DNA of 64,000 nt from Periplaneta americana. Lineage: Eukaryota > Arthropoda > Insecta > Blattodea > Blattidae. Below the pieces are notes generated by a model. The model made no database searches, was not told the DNA's origin, and saw only the letters and a list, made by a program, of their open reading frames with translations. Positions within the stretch are counted from its first letter, which is position 1. The number at the start of each line of letters is the position of its first letter. Made by a program: the position numbers and the translations under genes. Where the stretch lies: NCBI RefSeq assembly GCF_040183065.1, contig NC_091128.1, positions 174,578,244-174,642,243 of the forward strand, in the 5' to 3' direction. Below, piece by piece: positions 56,075-64,000 of this stretch.

Positions 56075-56900
56075 CATGTCTATCGCTATTGCCACTTTCT
56101 TGACAAGTCGTGGTGATATTAATACACTGAAAACTCTTAGTAACTCCGTTTTTAATAAAGCCAAGAAATGGTTTAGTTCTAATGAATTTCTTTTAAATGA
56201 AAGTAAAACTGCATCCCTGTTATTTAGTAGTACAGTCATGGAAAATAATAATTTTCAACTTCTTGGTATTACTGTGGACAGCACACTTACTTGGGCAGAC
56301 CATGTTGATTCTGTTTGTAAAAAATTGTCAAGAGTAATATTTCTTCTGCGAAATTTGAAAATTTATGTTCCGAAGAATTACATTAGAGTTGTCTATTTTT
56401 CTTATTTTCGTGGTATAATTTCTTACGGACTACTTTTATAGGGTAATAGTTCTCATACTAATAAGGTACTTATGTTACAAAAAAAGCTATTAGAATTATA
56501 ACAAATTCATCAACGAAGGCACACTGCAGACCTTATTTGTAAATGAAAAAATTATGACTGTAACATCATTGTATATTTATCAAGCCCTAAATTTCGTCAG
56601 AGAAAATTCACATATGTTGACACATAGGAATGATGTTCACCTATACAATACCAGAAACCGTGACCTTTTTGACATACCTAAGTGTAGGCTAACTAAAACA
56701 ATGAATAATTATTTTATTATGTCTTTAAAAATAGCAAATAAATTCCCGAGATATCTTTTTAATCTGGAAAGGAAGTCTTTTAACAGACTTGTCTCTGGTT
56801 GGTTAATCAACAAACCATTTTATGAAATTAATGACTTTTTCAATGTCAATGTTATTGAGAGTTTTCGAATTAATTTTATTGTTCTGTTATTTACTTTCTA
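56075..56900 (+). pseudogene. jockey/CR1-type LINE reverse transcriptase fragment
   Basis: The frame reads ATFLTSRGDINTLKTL (just after where YADD would be, which is decayed), KAKKWFSSNEFLLNESKT, FQLLGITVDSTLTWADHV, CKKLSRVIFLLRNLK and RGIISYGLLL. A stop (Trp codon changed to TAG) follows, then after two one-base losses QKKAIRIITNSSTKAHCRPL, LFVNEKIMTVTSLYIYQALN and the DVHLYNTRNRD segment that typically ends these RT proteins. The upstream RT motifs are missing. The piece is dead. Confidence 0.75.
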
Positions 56901-57364
56901 TTACTCACTTGTCAATTGCACTATGTTGTGCTCTGATTGTACAACACTGAATATATGTACTGAATATACTGTTTGCATGATTATTTTCTTTTTTTTTTTT
57001 TCTGCGCTAGTAAGTAGATCGAGAATTTATCAGAATCTGGGATCCTCTAGTGGTATTACCTATGATGAGATGTCGCGTGCTCTTCAATTGCTGATAATGA
57101 AAAAATATCACAACGTTTCGAAGATTGGTTCTACCTTCGTCTTCAAGTGAACAAAAGAGGAAAAGAGTGAAATTGGGGTCGTTGCAAATGAATAAATACA
57201 TTTGACTAACTAACGGTTGTTATCAGATTCAGGTGTTAACTTATAATCGGAATACTAAAAAACGTATGAGGGTTCTGAGACATTAATACAATGAACAAAT
57301 GGACCTAAAAAGAAAACTAACACAGAATAGATACACTGTATGCAGTAGTTTAAGTCTTTAAAGC

Positions 57365-58180
57365 ATTATCCAATTTCTTCTCTTTGTCTCCGCATATGAT
57401 CCACATATCTTAATGTCGTCTATCATCTCCTATCTTCTTCTGCCTCGAACTTTCCTCCCGTTCACCATTCGTTCCAGTGCATCCTTCAGTAGGCAGTTTC
57501 TTCTCAACCAGTGGCCCAGCCAATTTATTTTTCTCCTCTTGATCAGTTTCAATATTATTCTTTCTTCACCCACTCTTTCTAGCACAGCTTCATTTCTTAT
57601 TCTGTCTGTCCATTTCACACGCTCCATCCATTCTCCTCCATATCCACATTTCAAATGCTTCTATTCGCTTCTCTTCACTTCGTCGTAATGTCCATGTTTC
57701 TGTCCCATAGAGTGCTACACTCCACACCAAGCACTTCATTGGTCTCTTCCTTAGTTCTTTCTCCAAAGATCCGCAGAAGATGCTCCTTTTTCTATTAAAA
57801 GCTTTCTTTGCCATTGCTATCCTCCTTTTGACTTCCTGACAGCAGATCATGTTACTGCTTACAGTATACTCCAAGTATTTAAAGGTGTCCACTTGCACTA
57901 CTGCCTCATTTCAAATTATTCCCACGTTTATCTTATTTATTTTTCTCTCGATAACCATGATTTTCGTCTTATTTGCATTTATCTTCATCCCATACTGGTC
58001 ACAGCTGTCATTTAGCTCCAGTAGCATGTCCCTTAGTATCACCTTCTCTTCTGCTAACAACGCCATATCATAAGCAAATGTTATACACTTTATTCGTCTT
58101 CCTCATACTATCACCCCTCCCATGATGTAAAAACAGTTCTTCACTAAATCATCCAAGTAGATGTTGAACAGGATAGGTGT
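57365..58180 (-). pseudogene. LINE reverse transcriptase fragment, second family, minus strand
   Basis: On the minus strand: FAYDMALLAEE (a decayed FADD motif), LNDSCDQYGMKINANKTKIM, then VDTFKYLEYTVSSN, EVKRRIAMAKKAFNRKRSIF, KCLVWSVALYGTETWTLRRS and EAFEMWIWRRM, and after a frameshift near 57640 MERVKWTDRIRNEAVLERVG and RRRKINWLGHWLRRNCLLKD. A stop follows GRRR and the frame continues into DDIKICG. This order is that of the common arthropod RTE/L1-like RT C-terminal region. Mutation of the catalytic Asp pair, a frameshift and a stop make it non-functional. Confidence 0.8.
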
Positions 58181-58188
58181 TAAAGGAC

Positions 58189-58189
<1 letters not shown>

Positions 58190-58244
<55 letters not shown>
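58190..58244 (+). repeat. (AAT)n microsatellite
   Basis: About 18 units between the LINE and the SINE. Confidence 0.96.
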
Positions 58245-58245
<1 letters not shown>

Positions 58246-58470
58246 GTCCACCGTAGTGGAGTAACGGATAGCATGTCTCCCTTTGAAACCAGCGATCTCA
58301 AATTGGGACAAGTTATCTGCTTGAGATTTTTTCCAGGGTTTTCCCTCAACCCATTAAGAGCAAATTGTGGGTAATTTCGGCGCTGGACCCTGGATTCATT
58401 TCTCTGGTATTACCACCGTCATTCCAATCGGACGCTAGATAACCATTGCAGTCGATAAAACGTCATAAAA
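58246..58470 (+). mobile_element. SINE family 1, diverged copy
   Basis: Starts gtccaccgtagtggagtaac, has a weak B box, then the ttttccctcaaccca and cgctggaccctggattcattt segments of the family and ends aaacgtcataaaataaacc, followed by another (AAT)n. Confidence 0.75.
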
Positions 58471-58479
58471 TAAACCACT

Positions 58480-58480
<1 letters not shown>

Positions 58481-58513
<33 letters not shown>

Positions 58514-58740
58514 TTGGGCGAGAAAGCCCATACAGGGCCAAGGACTACCATCCGACCGCTGGTCTCACGTCACATGTCTCAATAGAAGTGAACGATCATC
58601 CAAACAGTACGAGGATAACGTGTGGTTAGCACGATGAGCCTCCGAGCCTTTATAGCTGGCTTTCGAAACCGGATTTCGCTACTCATTGTAGCTCTCCATC
58701 TTCAGTTCCATACATTATTGGGTGAAATTTCATGAGAAAA
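58481..58740 (+). mobile_element. (AAT)n followed by a SINE-like sequence
   Basis: After (AAT)n at 58481-58512 the sequence gggcgagaaagcccatacag leads into tgtggttagcacgatgagcc (A-box-like) and gctttcgaaacc (B-box-like). It is likely another tRNA-derived repeat; no second copy is in the window. Confidence 0.45.
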
Positions 58741-59180
58741 CTTTTTCCCGCATGATTCGGACCAGCACTTGAGAGGTAATACACTGGAAGTAAATGCCAA
58801 TGTGAGTCAACAGTGGAATTGAAGGGAACTGTAAAAATATTGTAGTGATAACCCCTAGACCACAGAGGACGTCTGATTCACAAGGGGCGCAGCATCTCGT
58901 TCCAGCTGATTGATTCGTCCTTCTCGTGTATGAATATTCAGACATAAATAAATTGCTACAGTAAGTATTGGAATGCCTGAGAGAGGGTAAGCCCCAGACT
59001 TTCACGGTCGCGGACACTTGACTCAGCCAGGCGGTGTGCGGGCTTGACGTCAGCCCTTGAAGTGGGTGATGCTGTTCATCTGCAACGCGGGAAAACCGCA
59101 GTTGCGACAGGGAGCTGTGGTTTCTGCAGTTGACACGAGCGATTCAGGCGCGCTGGACGCACCTACGATAGTGTTATGGC
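58741..59180. other. Unassigned DNA
   Basis: Moderately GC-rich from 58990 to 59160, with no domain or RNA recognised. Confidence 0.4.
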
Positions 59181-59182
59181 AG

Positions 59183-61425
59183 TTTATTTATTTATTTATT
59201 CATTTATTTATTCACTTATTTATATTTTTATTTAATTATATACCTAATTATTTATTTAATTATTCATTTTACTTATTTACTCTACTTATTTATTTATATA
59301 TTATTTAGTTATTTGTTTCTGTGTCCAATTGTTTATCCGTTTGTTAGTTGATTTATTGCTTTATCCGTTGATTCACTTATTCATTCGTTAATTTATTTAT
59401 TCATCCGTTCATTCATTTATTCGTTCGTTCATTCATTTGTTCGTTCGTTCATTTGTTCATTCGTTGATTCATTCATTCATTCATTCGTTCATTCATTAAT
59501 TAATTCCTTCATTCATTTATTTGTTCATTCATTTATTCGTTCATTCGATCATTTATTCGTTCGTTCATTCTTTTGTTCGTTCATTCATTCATTCGTTCCT
59601 TCATCCATTTATTTCTTCGTTCGTTCATTCATTTATTCGTTCATTCATTTATTAATTCACTCATTCATTCATTCATTTATTCATTCGTTCCTTCATTCAT
59701 TTTTTTCTTCGTTCGTTCGTTAATTTGTTCGTTCGTTGATTCATTTATTTATTCATTCGTTCCTTCATTCATTTATTTGTTCATTCATTCATTTATTTCT
59801 TCGTTCGTTCGTTCATTCATTTGTTCATTCATTCATTTATCCATTAATTAATTTATTTATTTATTCATTCATTTATTCATTCGTTCCTTCATTCATTCAT
59901 TTATTTGTTCGTTCGTTCATTCATTCATTCATTTGTTCGTTCGTTCGTTCATTTATTCGTTCGTTCATTTGTTCGTTCGTTCATTTATTCGTTCGTTCAT
60001 TCATTTGTTCGTTCGTTCATTTATTCGTTCGTTCATTTATTCGTTCGTTCATTCATTTGTTCGTTTGTTCATTTGTTCATTCGTTGATTCATTCATTTAT
60101 TCATTCGTTCATTCATTCATTAATTCCTTCATTCATTTATTTGTTCATTCATTTAATCGTTCATTCGATCATTTATTCGTTCGTTCATTCTTTTGTTCGT
60201 TCATTCATTCATTCGTTCCTTCATCCATTTATTTCTTCGTTCGTTCATTCATTTATTAATTCACTCATTCATTCATTCATTTATTCATTCGTTCCTTCAT
60301 TCATTTTTTTCTTCGTTCGTTCGTTAATTTGTTCGTTCGTTGATTCATTTATTTATTCATTTATTTATTCATTCGTTCCTTCATTCATTTATTTGTTCAT
60401 TCATTCATTTCTTCGTTCGTTCATTCATTTGTTCATTCATTCATTTATCCATTAATTAATTTATTTATTTATTCATTCATTTATTCATTCGTTCCTTCAT
60501 TCATTCATTTATTTGTTCGTTCGTTCATTCATTCATTCATTTGTTCGTTCGTTCGTTCATTTATTCGTTCGTTCATTTGTTCGTTCGTTCATTTGTTCGT
60601 TCGTTCGTTCGTTCATTTATTCGTTCGTTCATTTATTCGTTCGTTCATTCATTTGTTTGTTCTTTCATACGTTCGTTCTTTCATTTGTTCGTTCGTTCAT
60701 TTGTTTGTTCATTTATTCGTTCGTTCATTCATTTGTTTGTTCTTTCATTCGTTCGTTCTTTCATTTGTTCATTCGTTCATTTGTTTGTTCATTTATTCGT
60801 TCGTTCATTCATTCGTTCGTTCTTTCATTCGTTCGTTCTTTCATTCGTTCGTTCTTTCATTTGTTCGTTCGTTCATTTGTTTGTTCATTTATTCGTTCGT
60901 TCATTCATTTGTTTGTTCTTTCATTCGTTCGTTCTTTCATTTGTTCATTCGTTCATTTGTTTGTTCATTTATTCGTTCGTTCATTCATTCGTTCGTTCTT
61001 TCATTCGTTCGTTCTTTCATTTGTTCGTTCATTTGTTTGTTCATTTATTCGTTCGTTCATTCATTTGTTTGTTCTTTCATTCGTTCGTTCTTTCATTTGT
61101 TCGTTCGTTCATTTGTTTGTTCATTTATTCGTTCGTTCATTCATTCGTTCGTTCTTTCATTCGTTCGTTCTTTCATTTGTTCGTTCATTTGTTTGTTCAT
61201 TTATTCGTTCGTTCATTCATTTGTTTGTTCTTTCATTCGTTCGTTCTTTCATTTGTTCGTTCGTTCATTTGTTTGTTCATTTATTCGTTCGTTCATTCAT
61301 TTGTTCGTTCGTTCATTTGTTCGTTCGTTCATTTATTCTTTCGTCCATTCTTTCATTCATTTATTCTTTTGTTCATTCATGTATTCATTCGTTCATTCAT
61401 TTATTCATTCGTTCATCCATTCATT
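59183..61425 (+). repeat. 2.2-kb tetranucleotide (TTCN/TTTN) array with higher-order repeats
   Basis: Units are attc, gttc, attt and gttt. Because the units rarely form a stop, all three plus-strand frames are open for long distances (up to 314 codons of Phe-Ile-Arg-Ser-type protein); these are not genes. Segments recur at larger spacings (about 608-620 bp between 59.5-60.1 and 60.15-60.66 kb, about 156-160 bp between 60.86 and 61.3 kb). Confidence 0.95.
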
Positions 61426-61429
61426 TACT

Positions 61430-62190
61430 AATAATTTGGTTTCTTTCTGTCTAGTCCGTTTTTACCCTTGTGAACATTTCTTAAACCAATTAAATCTATT
61501 ATTAAAGACATGTTATACCTGGAGCGGGACTCCCTGATCGTATGATTAGCATAACTCGAGGTCACCACTTCAAGACAGACTAGAATCAACACCAGGAAAA
61601 ACATCCACGCCCAACACATGTAGAAAGGGGATAAATATGAGCTTTTTTTATCAACAATCGAATCCGGGTCAGCAGAATTTACATAGCGACACTAGAATTG
61701 CAGCGGAAGAAGTCTGTCTGGTCTGTCTGTCTGGTCTCTCCGGATATCCATCTACAGTGTCTACTTCCAGATGTCTGCTTATCTGTCGCTGTCTGGTTTT
61801 CTATCTACTGTATATCTCTACGTTTGTCTGTCCATATGTGTACCTAATTTTTCCCCTCTTTCGCGTGCCTTTCTTGTAACACTTCCTTTGAGCTCTTCGT
61901 AGCTACTGCCAAATTTAATATCTTGACTTCCCCAACACAAGCATGAGTGTATGTACTAGTTTTTGCTGCTCTGGTTTTCATTGTCAGTGTGTTTCTCTAA
62001 AAGGTAATATTGCACGAGCTGTATAACTGTAATAAAATGTATTTATACGTGTGTTGTTGTAAATACGTAAAATATGGAAATTAATTACGGCAGTCAGTTT
62101 TTTTGGACGATGGCCTTCACTGTCCTTTCGTACAGGCACTGTCAGTTTAGACCAAAATTTTAGTTGGAGTGTGCTGTGGCAAAACATTAA
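61430..62190. other. Unassigned DNA
   Basis: Contains short tgtctgtctg motifs near 61710; no gene recognised. Confidence 0.4.
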
Positions 62191-62191
62191 T

Positions 62192-62648
62192 CTAATCTTC
62201 AAAGTAAAGGTCGTTAGATTCTATTGTCTTGAGCCACCTTTCAGCGAAGTTTGCTATTCCGTGACGATACCAGTTTCTGGTGTTTGATGCGAAGAATTTG
62301 GTGATTTCCATTTCAACGGCTTACAAGTTTTGGAAATTTCTTCCATGCAGAATGTGGGCCATATATCAAAACAACTGCTAATCTGAAGGCCCTAGATCAG
62401 AGTCAGGTGTGGTAACTCGATTTCTCCCAATTCCTCAATTTTTCCATGGTTGTTCGAGTGTTATGGGATCTCTCATTGCCCTGTTGCAAAAAAATTCTAT
62501 TTCGATTAACTAATGCCGGGTACCTCTCTCTCAAAACTTCATGATCTCGTTCTAGCTGTTGAGAATAAAGACCAGCATCGACTGCACGTTCGTTTGGAAA
62601 AAACTTCCAGTGATTCATACCTTCAAAATTCCACCAGACACATAACAT
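62192..62648 (-). pseudogene. mariner transposase C-terminal half, inactive
   Basis: The minus strand encodes MLCVWWNFEGMNHWKFFPNE, DAGLYSQQLERDHEVLRERY, NRIFLQQGNERSHNTRTTMEKL, then stops, and in other frames TKFFASNTRNWYRHGIANFAER and WLKTIESNDLYFED followed by a stop near 62192. This matches mariner transposase (CVWWDW.G..., ..HQDNARPH, ..FF.S....FYRRGI..LPERW..VI). The second catalytic Asp in the HQDNARPH segment is replaced (QQGNERSH), and the region between is broken by stops and frameshifts. The N-terminal half is absent. Confidence 0.8.
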
Positions 62649-62724
62649 TACTCTAAACTTTTGCTAATCTAGTGTATTCAAAGTCAATATGATTTCCTTT
62701 TCTATTGTTATACTTACGCACATC

Positions 62725-63271
62725 ACCTCTCAAATTCAGTGAATTATAATTCTCTCTAACAACAAACTGTGAAAAATGTAAAGACAAGGTACAGTCATTA
62801 GTTTCAACTCTTGAAAATACCACCTACAGGAGTCTGTTTGCTCAATCCCCGTTATACATCTTACAGCCTTTTTCTGCCATAAGAAAACATGTTTTTCCCC
62901 AGTTGAATTGCCCCAAAGGACAATCCCATATGTTAACTGTGAATGATAAAACGCAAAATATGCATGCAATACTAAATTGGTTTATGTACATAATTTGTTT
63001 TCTAATCAGACACAACATTCTTGATAACTTAATAATCACCTTATTAGTATGAATGTCCCAATTCAGTTTACTATATAAATATATACCTAATAATTTTACA
63101 CTTTTAACATTAATATTACATAAACTAAATATTATTTTTTCTGTCTTATTTTCATTTATAGTTAATCTATTAGAATCAAACCAAGTTGCACATTTACTTA
63201 TTACTTCTTCATTAAATTTTTCATAAGTATTTATAGATTTACTTGTAGTTAAAAAAAGTATCATCAACATA
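62725..63271 (-). pseudogene. jockey/CR1-type LINE RT fragment broken by a TIR element
   Basis: On the minus strand YVDDT (catalytic motif) is the first complete motif, at the junction with element M2 at 63271. A frameshift in a T-run follows, then TSKSINTYEKFNEEVISKCATWF, RLTINENKTEKIIF, VKSVKLLGIYLYSKLNWDIH, IIKLSRMLCLIRKQIM and, in another frame, AYFAFYHSQLTYGIVLWGNS, LWQKKAVRCITGI and LKLMTVPCLYIFHSLL. This is the same region as in 56075-56900 and continues the RT C-terminal part. The upstream RT would be beyond the M2 insertion, outside the window. Confidence 0.78.
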
Positions 63272-64000
63272 CAGGGACATCATTTAATCATTTTATTTTT
63301 ACTAACATTTTTAATATTAACCTGAGTATATCTTTGGATTAAAGGTCTAGAACCGGAAACACCGCTTGCAAGACTGGAGTTCGATGATACTGGCGTAAAA
63401 TACAAACAAATCACTCTACTAGGTATAGGAGGGAAGAAAAGTATTTCATCCATTTACGTAAACTAGGAAATATCGCAATTTTGAGTTTGATAATTTTCAT
63501 TAGGTTTTTGTTTAATCAAAGTACAGTATTGTATTAACACTTATTGTTTTTACTCACGAATTGAGGTATCCATTCGGACTTATTAATTATGCAGTGTATA
63601 TTGTACTGTTACAGCACATTAGCGTACAATATAGAGAATGAAGTTAAATTGAAAAAATAATCATAATATGGATATTTAAATACATTTTTGAAAATGGTGG
63701 CCGTTCATTTCGATACGGGCGTCAGTTCTTTTGTGCATATTATCGCACCATAGTCTATTTTACCTAATCCCAATTACCAGTTTCGTCCTTCGTATCAGTA
63801 ACTCACGTTGAAATAATTCTGTACCTATTCTATAAAAGAGTACCTTACGTACTGTAAATTCAATCTTCACTTCTGCCCGATCCGAAAAGATAAATTACTC
63901 AGACATGCTATCTACTGTCCGTTCAAGTGGTTATGTCGTAGGGTCGTAGAAAGGGAGGAAATTACGTGGCAGTTAATTACTTAACAAGGCCCTTTTATTT
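63272..64000. mobile_element. TIR element M2 copy 2, reaching the window end
   Basis: It begins CAGGGACATCATTTAATCATT and follows, as reverse complement, the element at 45872-46947 down to about 46245 before the window ends. It is preceded by TA. An extra aatcattt near the start distinguishes it. Confidence 0.85.

Noticed and set aside
59573..61537. Several overlapping plus-strand frames of 240-314 codons rich in Phe, Ile, Arg and Ser
   Set aside because: They are translations of a tetranucleotide array in which no unit readily creates a stop; all three frames are open at once.
51360..64000. Upstream sulfatase exon with the ADD metal-binding motif
   Set aside because: I looked on the minus strand for a GC-rich exon with an ADDL-type segment ending in a donor and found none, so I place it outside the window.

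Overview
The window looks like a stretch of a large, AT-rich, repeat-filled insect nuclear genome. A cockroach or termite (Blattodea) is my best guess, from the general look of the LINE and SINE families; I could not run a search. The evidence is one interrupted host gene with GT-AG introns of 1.4 to 5.2 kb, many 5'-truncated non-LTR retrotransposons, tRNA-derived SINEs, cut-and-paste transposons, Helitron-like copies and long microsatellites. There are no bacterial-type operons and I see no CRISPR array.

The only host gene I can support is an arylsulfatase B-like sulfatase on the minus strand. Four exons are visible, in transcript order 51345-50959, 45713-45455, 44094-43937 and 38917-38027. 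All junctions are GT-AG, the phases agree (0, 1, 0), and the joined exons give about 564 residues. They carry the CTPSR formylglycine site, GKWHLG, SDNGAP and WEGGVRG, and a C-terminal hydrophobic segment followed by basic residues. The 5' exon or exons with the signal peptide and the first metal-binding Asp pair are not seen between 51.4 and 64 kb, so they probably lie outside the window. The exons are GC-rich islands in AT-rich DNA. The introns hold a 99-bp polypurine minisatellite, a TA-flanked inverted-repeat element, a foldback pair of tRNA-like units, a Helitron-like copy and a LINE fragment.

The rest is transposon archaeology, and much of it can be dated relatively from nesting. At 4.5-6.4 kb a hAT element with a perfect 8-bp duplication carries a zinc-finger N-terminus that is split by a LINE with a perfect 14-bp duplication. 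At 12.7-14.6 kb a Helitron-like element is interrupted by a 971-bp TIR element with a 3-bp duplication; a second Helitron copy at 49.5-50.7 kb preserves the empty site, and a second copy of the inserted element lies at 52.1-53.1 kb. At 14.9-16.1 kb a LINE contains a SINE with a 13-bp duplication. At 16.9-18.9 kb a 1.29-kb near-perfect palindrome sits inside one arm of another inverted-repeat element. At 51.4-53.8 kb a pogo-type TIR element starts 57 bp from a sulfatase splice acceptor and contains both a SINE and the 972-bp element. At 63.27 kb an inverted-repeat element sits in the YVDD codons of a reverse transcriptase.

One LINE family dominates, with six 5'-truncated copies that share a (TAAG)n 3' tail. 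Three further LINE fragments of other kinds, a dead mariner, a dead pogo-like transposase and two other transposase fragments are also present. Simple sequence is abundant: (ATT)n, (TATG)n with an alternating purine-pyrimidine tract, a 69-bp array of about 13 units, and a 2.2-kb tetranucleotide (TTCN)n array with higher-order structure at 59.2-61.4 kb. The long reading frames in these arrays are artefacts of composition.
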